Assembly (NCBI GenBank): GCA_903884945.1
Contig: CAISGR010000020.1
Coordinates: 22,256-86,255 of the forward strand
Length of the DNA stretch: 64,000 nt
Reading direction: 5' to 3'
DNA from: an uncultured bacterium
Lineage (GTDB): Bacteria; Pseudomonadota; Alphaproteobacteria; Sphingomonadales; Sphingomonadaceae
Shown here piece after piece: positions 16,956-26,337 of this stretch. The translations under genes and the position numbers were made by a program. Numbering within the stretch: position 1 is the stretch's first letter; the number at the start of each line of letters is the position of its first letter. Below the pieces are notes generated by a model that was not told the origin of the DNA, did not search any database, and saw only the letters and a list, made by a program, of their open reading frames with translations.

Positions 16956-17699
16956 ATGCGCTATCTCACCATCGGCATCCTCGCAGTCCTTGGTGCCGCT
17001 GGCGTGTCGGCGCTGCTCGCGCAGACCGTCGACGGCGTGGACGTCCAGGCGATCAAGAAGCGTTCGACCGATCTCGCCGCAGAAGCGCAAGCCTTCGTCG
17101 ACCAGGTCAAGGACAGGGGCGACCAGTTCCGGGAAGAAGCCGCTCAGGTTCGCGAGGGCGGCACCGAAAATATGCGCAAGGTTGCGACGATCGATCTTCC
17201 AAAGGGTCCGGCAGGACCGGTCGATTTCGACGAGATCGTGAAGGGCGCGTCCCAGAATGCGAGCGCAAAGGGTGGGGAAGCGCCACAGTTCATCGTCTTC
17301 GCAAGCCTGTCGATGCCCGACGCGACGCTGAAACAGCTCGTGCGCGACACCTCAAGCGCAGGCGGCGTGGTCGTGTTCAGGGGCTTTCCGAACAATTCGG
17401 CGAAGGAGTTCGTGACGCGGCTCGGCAAGGTTGTCGACAAGGGGCAGTTCGCCAGTATTGGCATCGATCCCCGACTCTTCCGCGCGTTCGATGTTCAAGC
17501 CGTCCCAACCTACATCACGGTCTCGTCCGACTTCGACCTATGCGCCGGCTTCTCCTGTCAGACCAAGGTGCCGCCTTATGACCGCATGATCGGCAACGTG
17601 ACGGTTGAATATGCTCTTTCGACCTTCGCCGAGGGAAGTGGCCCCGGCGCGCGTGTGGCCGCGGTGGCGCTCTCGAACATGAAGCGCGATCGGCAATGA
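16956..17699 (+). CDS. trbC: Type F transfer assembly protein TrbC
   Basis: A 247-residue exported protein with a signal segment in the first 24 residues, a charged helical region, and a C-terminal thioredoxin-like domain beginning FIVFASLSMPDATLKQLV and containing the QAVPTYI strand, as in F TrbC. It functions with TraW in periplasmic pilus assembly. It begins 11 bases after traU and its TGA overlaps the traN ATG. Confidence 0.9.
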   Translation: MRYLTIGILAVLGAAGVSALLAQTVDGVDVQAIKKRSTDLAAEAQAFVDQVKDRGDQFREEAAQVREGGTENMRKVATIDLPKGPAGPVDFDEIVKGASQNASAKGGEAPQFIVFASLSMPDATLKQLVRDTSSAGGVVVFRGFPNNSAKEFVTRLGKVVDKGQFASIGIDPRLFRAFDVQAVPTYITVSSDFDLCAGFSCQTKVPPYDRMIGNVTVEYALSTFAEGSGPGARVAAVALSNMKRDRQ

Positions 17700-19531
17700 T
17701 CGCGCGGCGCCTCTTGGGAGGATTGTGCGCGCTGCTGCTCACGACTGAGCCCGTCGCCGCGCAGGAGATGACGGTCGACCAAGCCCGTGCTGAGGGCAGG
17801 GCGATGGCCCAGGAGAAGAGGAACGACTCCTCGCTGGTTCCTTCGAGCGACGCGCAGGCTGCGGCCGTTCCTGGCTACACAGGCACCAGCCAGCCACAGA
17901 CGACCTATTATAACGACCCTGACAAGCTCGTCGCAGACGCCCAGGCGCTGAAGTCATCAGACCAAAGCTACCGGGTCACAACGGACGCCGATCACACCCG
18001 CGCGACATTCAGCAACGCCGAGATCCTGGCGACGACGAACCGCGCAACGACCGTCGAAAGCGACCCGTCGGCCTATCTCGCAGGCGAGGCGTATAGCAGC
18101 ACCAGCGGAAGCTGCACGCCGCTTCCGCCGGGCTCAGGAACGAGCGGATACTACGAGGCCACATGCAACCAAGGAACTAAGATCGAGCAGGAGTCCCGAT
18201 CGTGCTCGATCACGATGGTGCCCGAGACCACGACAGTCGACGCGTACAAGTTCTTTGTCGTGCCTAATGGAGCGTACGGCACCCCCTTTGCGCGATATGA
18301 TGCGATGGCGCCGCACCTGGCTTCTGGTGTCTGCCGGCCGACGGGCATCGTGATGCAGGCTTGTCAGGCTCACAGGATTTACGGCGTTTCGACGAACAAA
18401 TTCTGCGACGATTATAACGCCACCGAGTATGTCTGCTCTGAGAACCTGACCGATCTCTCCCTTCTTCCAAGCCCGATCACGGGCCAAGGCTGGCACGCCA
18501 AGACGACCGAAACCCAGGTGACCACCAAAAGGGTCGATGGTTGCGGAGCCATGGCCGGCGATACGATGTGCACGGCCGATGCCGCCGGGGAAGTCTGCAC
18601 CGAAGGCCCGGAGACCCGGATGATCGACGGCGTACCTGTCACGCAATCGTGCTGGGCGTGGAAGCGCAACTTCACTTGCAATGTCATGTCGGCGGGCAAC
18701 GATTGCGGCGATCTGGAGAGCAATCGGTCCTGCACGTTCCTTCGTGAAGATTGCCTTGATGATCCGCAGAGTGGGGCCTGCAAGGTCGCGGAGAAAGTGT
18801 ATCGCTGCCCGACCCCATCGAGCACGGTCGGGGGCGACAAGCAGTATATATGCGGGGACGACGTCTACTGCATCAACGGCGATTGCGAGCCGATCGTCCG
18901 CGAGGCGTCGACCGAGTTCAGGGACGCGCTCGTCGGCCTTCATGCACTCGATCAAGCCGGCAAGGAGTTCAACGAAGCCGATTTCAAGGTTTTCACCGGC
19001 ACACGCGAGACCTGCCACAAACCCGTATTCGGCTTAATCAATTGTTGCGCGGGAAAGGTGTCCGGTCTCGTGCCGCTCGGTGCTGGTGCAGCCGCGCTCG
19101 CCGGCGGGCCGGCCGCGATCGCCGCTTTCGCCACGCCGTTCCTTGTCCTGTTCGCATGTAGCCAGGACGAGATGAAGCTCGACATCAAAGATCGGATGGG
19201 CCTTTGCCATAATCTCGGCAGCTATTGCTCGTCGAGCTTCCTCGGGATCTGTTCGACCAAGCGAACCGCCTATTGCTGTTTCGAGAGCAAGCTTTCGCGC
19301 GTCCTGCAAGAGCAGGGCCGCCCACAGCTCGGCAAGCCTTGGGGTAGCGCGAAAAAGGAGCAGTGTCAGGGCTTCACCGTCGACGAGTTCGCGAGGCTCG
19401 ACCTGTCGGTAATGGATTTCACCGATGTTTATTCCGACTTCATGGATGCAGCGAAGCTGCCCGATGAGGTCCAGACCATGTCCGAAATTCAGGACAAGAT
19501 TCAGGACTATTATGATCTTCACGGCAAATGA
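17696..19531 (+). CDS. traN: Mating-pair stabilisation protein TraN
   Basis: A 611-residue exported protein with well over 25 cysteines, the mark of TraN, an outer-membrane protein that contacts the recipient cell. The signal peptide ends at VAAQE. Near the C terminus lie the typical SYCSSSFLGICSTKRTAYCCF and LGKPWGSAK blocks. F TraN is 602 residues, so the gene is full length. Its start overlaps trbC (ATGA). Confidence 0.94.
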   Translation: MIARRLLGGLCALLLTTEPVAAQEMTVDQARAEGRAMAQEKRNDSSLVPSSDAQAAAVPGYTGTSQPQTTYYNDPDKLVADAQALKSSDQSYRVTTDADHTRATFSNAEILATTNRATTVESDPSAYLAGEAYSSTSGSCTPLPPGSGTSGYYEATCNQGTKIEQESRSCSITMVPETTTVDAYKFFVVPNGAYGTPFARYDAMAPHLASGVCRPTGIVMQACQAHRIYGVSTNKFCDDYNATEYVCSENLTDLSLLPSPITGQGWHAKTTETQVTTKRVDGCGAMAGDTMCTADAAGEVCTEGPETRMIDGVPVTQSCWAWKRNFTCNVMSAGNDCGDLESNRSCTFLREDCLDDPQSGACKVAEKVYRCPTPSSTVGGDKQYICGDDVYCINGDCEPIVREASTEFRDALVGLHALDQAGKEFNEADFKVFTGTRETCHKPVFGLINCCAGKVSGLVPLGAGAAALAGGPAAIAAFATPFLVLFACSQDEMKLDIKDRMGLCHNLGSYCSSSFLGICSTKRTAYCCFESKLSRVLQEQGRPQLGKPWGSAKKEQCQGFTVDEFARLDLSVMDFTDVYSDFMDAAKLPDEVQTMSEIQDKIQDYYDLHGK

Positions 19532-19571
19532 CCGTCGGCCGGCCGCGTCAGGCGCCCGGCACGAGTGGGAC

Positions 19572-19901
19572 ATGTCAATCTTCGAGCTGGCGATTTTCGT
19601 TGGCACCGATCGCGCCAAGACGCCCGCGCGCGCTGACTTCTTGTCGGAGTTCCTAGCCGGCTGGATCGACTGCAAGATCGCGGTCGAAGACATCGATCGG
19701 GCACTTTCGAACATGATCGATAGCGGATGGCTGGCGGTGGTCGGAGAGCGGTTGATGCCGACGGAGAAAGGCCGCCGCGCCGCCGGTGTGTTGCTCAATG
19801 GAGTGATCGGGATGGTCGACCAGGCGGATGCTGCTGAAAGGCGCTTCGCCAATGTGGATCGTGCAGAGGCTCGCAAAAAGGGAATCGGATCATGGTTTTG
19901 A
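19572..19901 (+). CDS. Small winged-helix-like protein between traN and traF
   Basis: A 109-residue protein beginning MSIFELAIFVGTDR. The part WLAVVGERLMPTEKGRRAAG resembles the wing and last strand of a winged-helix domain. A longer form from the ATG at 19512, inside the end of traN, is also possible. Its presence inside a transfer operon is unusual; a regulatory role is only a guess. Confidence 0.55.
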   Translation: MSIFELAIFVGTDRAKTPARADFLSEFLAGWIDCKIAVEDIDRALSNMIDSGWLAVVGERLMPTEKGRRAAGVLLNGVIGMVDQADAAERRFANVDRAEARKKGIGSWF

Positions 19902-20119
19902 CGTTCGTTCAGCTGCCGGCGCTGATCGCACTTCTGTCAGCTTTGCCGCCCGCGAAGCCGGCCACATCACGCGGCTGTGGAGCCGCTGCCGTCCCCAGTG
20001 ATGTCGATTGCTGCATCCACCTTGCGCTCTGGGACGGCCAAGCTGCGCACCCACAGCATCCTTCCACGCAATCCGCTGTATCCAACGAAAGGACGTCCAG
20101 CGATGCCAAGATTCGCTAG
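19892..20119 (+). CDS. Possible short exported peptide overlapping traF
   Basis: A 75-residue frame whose ATG follows AAAAAGGGA and overlaps the end of the previous gene by 10 bases. The first 25 residues are hydrophobic, like a signal peptide, then come several cysteines. Its end overlaps the start of traF by 17 bases. It may be a real coupled gene or just a leader that keeps ribosomes near the traF start; support is weak. Confidence 0.28.
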   Translation: MVLTFVQLPALIALLSALPPAKPATSRGCGAAAVPSDVDCCIHLALWDGQAAHPQHPSTQSAVSNERTSSDAKIR

Positions 20120-20930
20120 GCTTTCGATGCTCCTGCTGGGCCTGCCGCCGGTCGGCACGGCGGTTCCGCTCCGAGCCCAAGAAACTACCGCCGCTCGCGA
20201 TGCGATTGAGCAGGACATGCCCGATGATTTCTATTGTGGAGAGCGTCGGCTCGGCCAGTGGTTCTATTGCGCGAAGCCGAAGCCGACCGAGACCCCGCTC
20301 AGCGCCGCGGCCGAGCCGCAGGTGAGCGCGGCCGATCGGATCGCGGCGATCGGCAGGCAGCTCGACGAATTGAAGGCGCGTGCGATCCTCGAGCCGAGCG
20401 AGGCCAACGTCATTGCCTATGTTCGCTTTCAACGTGAGCAGCTCGATCGCGCGTCCACCTTCTCCGATACCTGGCAGCGGGCGCTCTGGCAGAACCCCGA
20501 TCTCGACTACACGCTTCAACGACCTGTCTCGACGGTCGGCAAGCGCCTCTGGCTCGACAACCGCAAGGCGGACCGGGATGAGGTCTTGACTAACCTTGGG
20601 CAGCGATATGGCTTGTTCTATTTCTACGCGCAGAGCTGCGGCGCCTGCGAGGTGTTTGCGCCGATCCTCCGCTCGGTCACCGACAGCCACAGGATGACGG
20701 TGATGGCCGTCTCGATGGACGGCGGCCCGAACCGGGAATTTCCCAACTATGTGGTCGATTCTGGCCAACGAGCCCGCATGGGCGTGCCCGGCAATGAGAC
20801 GCCAGCGCTTGTCCTGTTTGACACGCAGACGAAGCGGACGATTCCGGTCGGCTACGGCGTGCTCAGTGCCGACGAGATCATGGACCGCATCTTTATGCTG
20901 ACTAACACGAAGGTGGGGAGCGATTATTGA
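20103..20930 (+). CDS. traF: Conjugal pilus assembly protein TraF (thioredoxin-like)
   Basis: A 275-residue exported protein. After a signal peptide ending near PLRAQE comes a helical N-terminal part with FYCGERRLGQWFYC and a C-terminal thioredoxin fold with GLFYFYAQSCGACEVF (CGAC motif), which F TraF lacks in active form. The ATG at 20103 has AAGGA upstream. It acts in the periplasm on pilus assembly, probably on disulfides. It is followed directly by traH. Confidence 0.9.
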   Translation: MPRFARLSMLLLGLPPVGTAVPLRAQETTAARDAIEQDMPDDFYCGERRLGQWFYCAKPKPTETPLSAAAEPQVSAADRIAAIGRQLDELKARAILEPSEANVIAYVRFQREQLDRASTFSDTWQRALWQNPDLDYTLQRPVSTVGKRLWLDNRKADRDEVLTNLGQRYGLFYFYAQSCGACEVFAPILRSVTDSHRMTVMAVSMDGGPNREFPNYVVDSGQRARMGVPGNETPALVLFDTQTKRTIPVGYGVLSADEIMDRIFMLTNTKVGSDY

Positions 20931-22396
20931 TGGAACAGACACCAGAGCTTGGGCGGCGGTCCCCTCTCCACAGGAAGATAGCGGCGTGTCTGGCGATGGT
21001 TGCTGCGTCCCATTTCGCCTTGATCGGTGTGGCCCGGGCCGACGTCGCCTCGGAGATGAACGGCTTCTTCAACGACGCTGGCGGTGCCGCGAATGTGACT
21101 GGGCCAACGGCCTTCCAGGGCCAGTCGGCAGGCTATTATTCGCTCGGAAATGTCTGGACCCGCTTCCCCCAGAAGAGCGTTTCGCCGTTCAATCTGCAGC
21201 TGCCGAGCGCACGCGCCGGCTGCGGCGGTATTGACCTCTTCAGCGGCAGCTTTTCCTTCATCAACGCCTCCGAGATCGTCGCCATGTTGAAGGCGACGGC
21301 GAACAATGCGCTCGGTTTCGCCTTCAAGCTCGCCATCGATTCCGTGTCGCCGGAAATCGGGAAGGTGATGGATGAGTTCAGCCAGAAGGCACAGCTCCTC
21401 AACCAGATGAACATCTCGAGCTGCGAAACCGCGCAAGCGCTGGTCGGCGGAATCTGGCCGCAAATGGACTCCACCCGTTCGACGATCTGCGAAGCGGTCG
21501 GCAACAGCCAGGGCGTTTTCTCGGATTGGGCCGCGTCCCGCCAAGGCTGCAACAACGGCAACAAGCGGGATGCTACGATTGCTGGCAACACCGACGCCAA
21601 CATGAAGGATCAGCTTGTCGGTGAACCCCATAACTACACGTGGGAGGCGTTGAAGAAATCGGCCAAGTTCGGCGCCTTCGACCAATCCTTTTCCGAATAC
21701 ATCATGACGCTGGTCGGCACTGTCGTGACCCAGCCTTCCACGGATCCGTCGGTGGGCGGCAAGGTCGTGATGTTCGGTCCGGCGGAGGAGGCCGTTGTCA
21801 CGGCGCTGCTCGACGGCACGGCCGACGCGCCGGCGGTCAAGATGCTCAAATGCAATGATACCGACTGCTACGATGTCGGCGAGCAGACCCTGACCGTTCC
21901 GGCGTCGTCCGCGCTCCGGCCGCGGATTGCCGGCATGATCAAATCCATGAGCAGCAAGATCCGCACGGATACCGCGCTTGATGCGGCCGAGAAGCAGCTT
22001 CTGAACATTGCGACCGTCCCGATCTACAAGATCCTCGCCGTTCAGGCCTACGCACACTACGCGCTGACCGATGGCGAGATCGAAACGCTGTCGGAGATCG
22101 TGGCCGTCGATCTGTTGGCTGCTATGCTCGACAACATGCTTGATCGCGTCGAGCAGGCTCAGACGCATTATCAGACGTTTGACCAGGTGACCGCCAATCA
22201 GTGGAAGCAGCAGATCTCTGCGACGCGCCAGAAGTTTGCCCAGCGAGATGTAAAGCTCTCGAACAAGCTGCAGGTCACCATGCAGATTATCGACCGCAGC
22301 ATCATGCTCGAGTCCACCCTCCAGAACTCGATGACGCCGGGGATGTCGTCCGCGCTCAATTTCTCGCGCGGGCTCAATGCACAAGGGCTGAACTAG
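20930..22396 (+). CDS. traH: Conjugal pilus assembly protein TraH
   Basis: A 488-residue exported protein with a signal peptide ending near ARA-D and the TraH features: FFNDAGGAANVTGP at the start of the mature protein, GCGGIDLFSGSFSFI, and a helical C-terminal half. TraH takes part in pilus assembly at the outer membrane. The ATG overlaps the traF stop (TGATG). Length is close to F TraH (458). Confidence 0.93.
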   Translation: MEQTPELGRRSPLHRKIAACLAMVAASHFALIGVARADVASEMNGFFNDAGGAANVTGPTAFQGQSAGYYSLGNVWTRFPQKSVSPFNLQLPSARAGCGGIDLFSGSFSFINASEIVAMLKATANNALGFAFKLAIDSVSPEIGKVMDEFSQKAQLLNQMNISSCETAQALVGGIWPQMDSTRSTICEAVGNSQGVFSDWAASRQGCNNGNKRDATIAGNTDANMKDQLVGEPHNYTWEALKKSAKFGAFDQSFSEYIMTLVGTVVTQPSTDPSVGGKVVMFGPAEEAVVTALLDGTADAPAVKMLKCNDTDCYDVGEQTLTVPASSALRPRIAGMIKSMSSKIRTDTALDAAEKQLLNIATVPIYKILAVQAYAHYALTDGEIETLSEIVAVDLLAAMLDNMLDRVEQAQTHYQTFDQVTANQWKQQISATRQKFAQRDVKLSNKLQVTMQIIDRSIMLESTLQNSMTPGMSSALNFSRGLNAQGLN

Positions 22397-22414
22397 GGCA
22401 GGGGAGCTGCGGGG

Positions 22415-25228
22415 ATGGTGGAGGTCTTCACGGTTGGGGGTGGCGAGTATCTCGTCAACACCTTCAACGCCGTCGCTGCCTGGTCCGGGGGTGGGGGATA
22501 TCGATCCTTGCTCCGCGTCGTGATGGTGATGGGCCTGATCTACTCGTTGCTCGTCGTCGCGTTCACGCTCAACTTTCGAGTCTGGCTGAACTGGTTCCTG
22601 CAATCGACACTGATTTATCTTTGCCTGATGGTACCGACGATCGATGTGAAGGTGACCGATCGGATCAATCCGTCGCTGGCACCGGCAACGGTTGCGAACG
22701 TACCGCTCGGGCTTGGGGTGCTTGCGAGTTTCACGACTCAGATTGGCGATTGGCTGACACGTACCGCCGAGACTGTCTTCGTTATGCCGGGCGAACTCAA
22801 TTACTCGAGCAATGGCATGGTCTACGGCGCGCGTCTGTACGATGCGACCCGCAACTTCGTCATCCGCGACGCTGAGTTTTCGACGAACCTGGAAGAGCAC
22901 TTCAAGAAATGCCTGTTTGGCGATGTGATGCTTTACCGCAAATCACTCACGGTCCTTGCGCAGTCGAAGGACCTCTGGACGGACATCGGGCCAGGATCGG
23001 AAGCTCGATCGCAGGAGTGGTTAGAGCGCCAGGGCGACGGCACGGTGAACAGCGCGATCGTCACCTGCCGGCAGGCCTACGATATGCTCAACGCCCAATG
23101 GGCGCCGATGATAGAGGCAAACACGCCGCTTTGGGGCAAGGAACTCTATCCGAAGCTGAGCAACACGCTCGCGGCCGACAAGCTCAAACACGATCTGCCG
23201 ATCGCGAACGCTGCCTTCACTGGATCGGGCAGCAACTATTCTGACTCGATGCGACAGAACACGGCCATCAACGCATTCATGCAAGCACGAAACAGCATGG
23301 CGGGCGGGTCCGGCGCGGCGACGATCGATACCTTCGCGCAGACGCGCGCGGACATACAGGCGCGCAACACCTACAATTCGATCGCTCAGCAGGCGATGGC
23401 CTGGGTGCCGATTTTGAATATCGTCCTCACGGTTGTCTTCTTCGCGATGTTCCCGGTGATCTTCCCGTTGTTCCTCATGCCCCAAACGGGGCTGACGACG
23501 TTGAAGGGTTACGCGATGGGGTTCTTCTACCTCGCCGCATGGGGACCGCTGTACGTCATTCTCCATATGATCTGCATGACGAGGGCGGAGGCGGCTGCGG
23601 CCGGTGTTGCCAGTGGCGGCGTGACGCTTGGCACCTATGCCGGCATAGGTGCAGTGAATGGTGAGACGGCGACGATCGCCGGCTTCATGCTGATGAGCAT
23701 CCCGTTCCTCGCTGCCGGCCTGGCGCGTGGAGCCATGTCGATTGCGGGGCAGGCGACGTCGATGCTCGCGCCCGCGCAGAATGCGGCGGAGGCGGCCGCA
23801 CTCGAGCAGACGACAGGCAATTATTCCTACGGGAATGTGAGTTGGGCAAATTCCACGTCGAACATGCGCCAGAGCGATCAGTGGACGACGGCACCGAGCT
23901 ACATGGGCGGCGCGACCAGCGTCGGCTGGCGGCAGGATAACGGCGCGGTCGTGTCTGGCTTCGGCAATGGTCAGGAGGTGTTCGACACCAGCGGCGCAAT
24001 CTCGCGGCTAGGGTTCACGCCAACGATGAACTCCGGAACGGTGGCGGAGTGGCGGGAGATGGCGAGCGACGCGCATCGTCAGGCGCAGGCGTTCGAAAAT
24101 GCCGCCCAAGAGATCCTGACCAGCACGCATACCAACCGCAGCGCCTTTGGAACCTCGACGGAACGCTCTTCGGGCTTCGAATCTGGTGCCGGTAGTTCCG
24201 CAAATACCAACGTCGAGAAGTTTGATCGGACGACCGGCTCAAGCTCACAGGGCCTGGAAGAGCGCTCATCGACCGGCCAGAGCCAGCGGATCTCCGAAGG
24301 TCACGATCGGCAAGCTGGGACGACAGATCAAGTCGCCGGTTCGCTTGGAGGGGCGCTTGGTGGGGCTGGGCGGGGAGCTACTGGCGGGAAGGGCCGATTG
24401 GGCAGCCTGCTGCCAAACGTCAGCGGCACTGTCAGTGTCAACAAGACCGGAACTCAAACGGATAACCTGCGGTACGGGACGGATTCGAGCAAATCTACTG
24501 ACTCTTCTAGCTCCTCGTCGAGCGGCGTGCGCGATGAACACTCGAGCGGCATCGGAGCATCCACCTCCGACGGCACTTACGAACGGTCTGGTGTGTTCAG
24601 CCGGTCTTCCGCAACGTCTTCCTCCTCGCAAAGCACTGAAGATGCCCTTGCACGGGCGCGCTCCTACACGGAAGCGGCACGCAAGATGGAGGAGCTGTCC
24701 GAGTCGCTTTCGCGCGACGCCAGCTTCGCCGAAACGCACGGGATGCAACTCAGCGAAAATCTGAGCCAGGACCTCGCGCAGTGGTACCGGCAGCAACAGC
24801 TGCTGCACCCGAACCTGGACGCGCCAGAACTATGGGCGACGAACCTGACCGACCAGCAACGTGCTGTCAGGTCGCAGATGATCCAGCAATGGTCTCAGGA
24901 AAAACGCGACGCGCTTTGGAATGAAATCCAGGGCAGCATCTCCGAGCCAAATTTGGTCGATGTGCGCCGCACGGATGTAGGGGGGCCTGGCGATGTCCGA
25001 GCGTCTTATCGCCCGCACGGGGTTGATCGGCTTGGCAGCGGCAGCCGGGGCGGCGATCCAAATGCCGCCGCAAGAATCATCGACGAGGGTCGGGCCAGGC
25101 TGAGCGACGACAGAGCTGCTGCAGAGGCCGCCCGATCCAATCGAGCTGGCGCAACCGTTGATTTGCAATCGGAAGTAAACCGCGATCAAAATCGCGGATT
25201 TTTCACCGATCCTGATCTTAGGAAATGA
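22415..25228 (+). CDS. traG: Mating-pair formation and exclusion protein TraG
   Basis: A 937-residue protein, almost identical in length to F TraG (938). Several membrane segments lie in the N-terminal 460 residues (for example VVMVMGLIYSLLVVAFTL and VPILNIVLTVVFFAMFPVI), followed by a long Ser/Gly/Thr-rich periplasmic-type tail with helical patches. TraG acts in pilus assembly and mating-pair stabilisation; the C-terminal part in F contributes to entry exclusion. Last gene of the operon; a terminator-like hairpin lies within its 3' end. Confidence 0.92.
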   Translation: MVEVFTVGGGEYLVNTFNAVAAWSGGGGYRSLLRVVMVMGLIYSLLVVAFTLNFRVWLNWFLQSTLIYLCLMVPTIDVKVTDRINPSLAPATVANVPLGLGVLASFTTQIGDWLTRTAETVFVMPGELNYSSNGMVYGARLYDATRNFVIRDAEFSTNLEEHFKKCLFGDVMLYRKSLTVLAQSKDLWTDIGPGSEARSQEWLERQGDGTVNSAIVTCRQAYDMLNAQWAPMIEANTPLWGKELYPKLSNTLAADKLKHDLPIANAAFTGSGSNYSDSMRQNTAINAFMQARNSMAGGSGAATIDTFAQTRADIQARNTYNSIAQQAMAWVPILNIVLTVVFFAMFPVIFPLFLMPQTGLTTLKGYAMGFFYLAAWGPLYVILHMICMTRAEAAAAGVASGGVTLGTYAGIGAVNGETATIAGFMLMSIPFLAAGLARGAMSIAGQATSMLAPAQNAAEAAALEQTTGNYSYGNVSWANSTSNMRQSDQWTTAPSYMGGATSVGWRQDNGAVVSGFGNGQEVFDTSGAISRLGFTPTMNSGTVAEWREMASDAHRQAQAFENAAQEILTSTHTNRSAFGTSTERSSGFESGAGSSANTNVEKFDRTTGSSSQGLEERSSTGQSQRISEGHDRQAGTTDQVAGSLGGALGGAGRGATGGKGRLGSLLPNVSGTVSVNKTGTQTDNLRYGTDSSKSTDSSSSSSSGVRDEHSSGIGASTSDGTYERSGVFSRSSATSSSSQSTEDALARARSYTEAARKMEELSESLSRDASFAETHGMQLSENLSQDLAQWYRQQQLLHPNLDAPELWATNLTDQQRAVRSQMIQQWSQEKRDALWNEIQGSISEPNLVDVRRTDVGGPGDVRASYRPHGVDRLGSGSRGGDPNAAARIIDEGRARLSDDRAAAEAARSNRAGATVDLQSEVNRDQNRGFFTDPDLRK
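25180..25203 (+). terminator. Rho-independent terminator inside the 3' end of traG
   Basis: A perfect 7-bp stem CCGCGAT-caaa-ATCGCGG is followed at once by ATTTTT. It ends about 23 bases before the end of the traG stop codon, so the hairpin is made of coding sequence. It is the only strong intrinsic terminator seen near the end of the transfer operon. Confidence 0.75.
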
Positions 25229-25237
25229 ATGTGCAAA

Positions 25238-25450
25238 TCACCAGGCCACGAACAGATAGACGCCAGTTCCCACAAGCAACACCAGCGAGATGAGGCCTCC
25301 GATTGCTCTGCCGGGTGTGAGCGGTCTATCGTCGCTTGAATCAGTGATCTGAGGGTTCATCAGCTGATATTCTGCTGTGAACTGCTCTTCGATGTAGACC
25401 GGACCGCCAGGGAGGTCCTTCGTTGCGAGGTAGGTTCTCAGGTCGTACAT
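25238..25450 (-). CDS. Small membrane protein
   Basis: A 70-residue protein from an ATG with GGAG 8 bases upstream. It has a polar N-terminal half and one C-terminal membrane segment (AIGGLISLVLLVGTGVYLF) that ends the protein. It converges with traG, ten bases away. Family and role are unknown; a tail-anchored protein near entry-exclusion genes could be an exclusion or immunity factor, which is speculation. Confidence 0.65.
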   Translation of the reverse strand: MYDLRTYLATKDLPGGPVYIEEQFTAEYQLMNPQITDSSDDRPLTPGRAIGGLISLVLLVGTGVYLFVAW

Positions 25451-25750
25451 GTCGAAAGCTCCGGACACCGATTTTGTACAGTGTTCGAAGTTTGTTCGCA
25501 ATGGCCTCTTGCCAGCTATCGGGTTTATCGAAGCGCGACAGATCGTGCTTATGTCCCTACGAATGCTCGAATGAAGCCCCTCGGGCTGGGCATTTTTGCC
25601 TTCCCTCCTTGCAGCTCGAGAATGCCTCGAAGAGATGCGGCCAGTGCTTTTCAAGCGGCGATCCGCGCCGCCGAGACCAGCTTACGAAGCGCTCGGTTGA
25701 AATTGTGTCGATTTCAGCATATATGGAACTGACTCAACAGGAATGATCGA
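25451..25750. other. Intergenic stretch between divergent genes
   Basis: About 300 bases between the small membrane gene (leftward) and the Xre-type antitoxin gene (rightward). No gene is seen. The right end holds a good promoter candidate, listed separately; the left end carries the ribosome binding site of the leftward gene. Confidence 0.5.
25696..25724 (+). promoter_or_regulatory. Sigma-70-like promoter of the Xre-RES pair
   Basis: TTGAAA at 25696-25701, a 17-base spacer and TATATG at 25719-25724, about 27 bases before the ATG of the antitoxin gene. The spacing is ideal and the segment is AT-rich compared with its surroundings. Confidence 0.6.
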
Positions 25751-26332
25751 ATGGTTCGTCCGGCAAATATGGGATTCGTTGATGCGGACCGTGTCCTTCA
25801 CGACCGCATAGTGGCAAGCACCGATCGCATCATCAAAATGATGCCGGCGGCGGCAAAGGCGGCCGCTATCAGCAGCATCGACGTGCCCAGCTTGGTCTTT
25901 CATCTGGCTCTTGGCATTCCGGCGGTCGAAACGGACAATCCGGAGGCCGCAGAGAGGATCACGAACGCCATCGCTTTCAAGCGACGGATGATCGACGCCG
26001 CGGGCGGGGCGCTGACTGCGGAGAAGGTGCGCGCACTGCTTGGACACAAGACGATTCAGGCCGTCTATAAAGCGGTGAAGGATCGCCGACTGCTTATGGT
26101 CGAGGACAATGGGACCAAGCTGTTCCCGGTGTTCCAGTTCGACGGCAACGCGATCATCCCAGGAATCTCGAAGGTTCTCAGTGCCGCTCCGCACACGACC
26201 GGCTGGGCCATTCTGCAGTTCCTCGTTGGTGGCGATGAAGGTCTTGATGGATTGAGTCCCATCACGCTCCTCAAGGGCAGCGACGCAGAGGTCGAACGCG
26301 TCGTGCGATTCGCCCATACGCTCGAAGACTGA
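25751..26332 (+). CDS. Xre/MbcA/ParS-type antitoxin
   Basis: A 193-residue protein. The central part (about residues 85-110, ALTAEKVRALLGHKTIQAVYKAV) looks like the helix-turn-helix of Xre antitoxins, and the C-terminal part (GWAILQFLVGGDEGLDGLSPI, then a final VVRFAHTLED) fits the toxin-binding domain of the family. It would repress its own operon and neutralise the RES toxin encoded five bases downstream. The order antitoxin-toxin is the usual one for RES-Xre modules. Confidence 0.85.
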   Translation: MVRPANMGFVDADRVLHDRIVASTDRIIKMMPAAAKAAAISSIDVPSLVFHLALGIPAVETDNPEAAERITNAIAFKRRMIDAAGGALTAEKVRALLGHKTIQAVYKAVKDRRLLMVEDNGTKLFPVFQFDGNAIIPGISKVLSAAPHTTGWAILQFLVGGDEGLDGLSPITLLKGSDAEVERVVRFAHTLED

Positions 26333-26337
26333 CGCAT

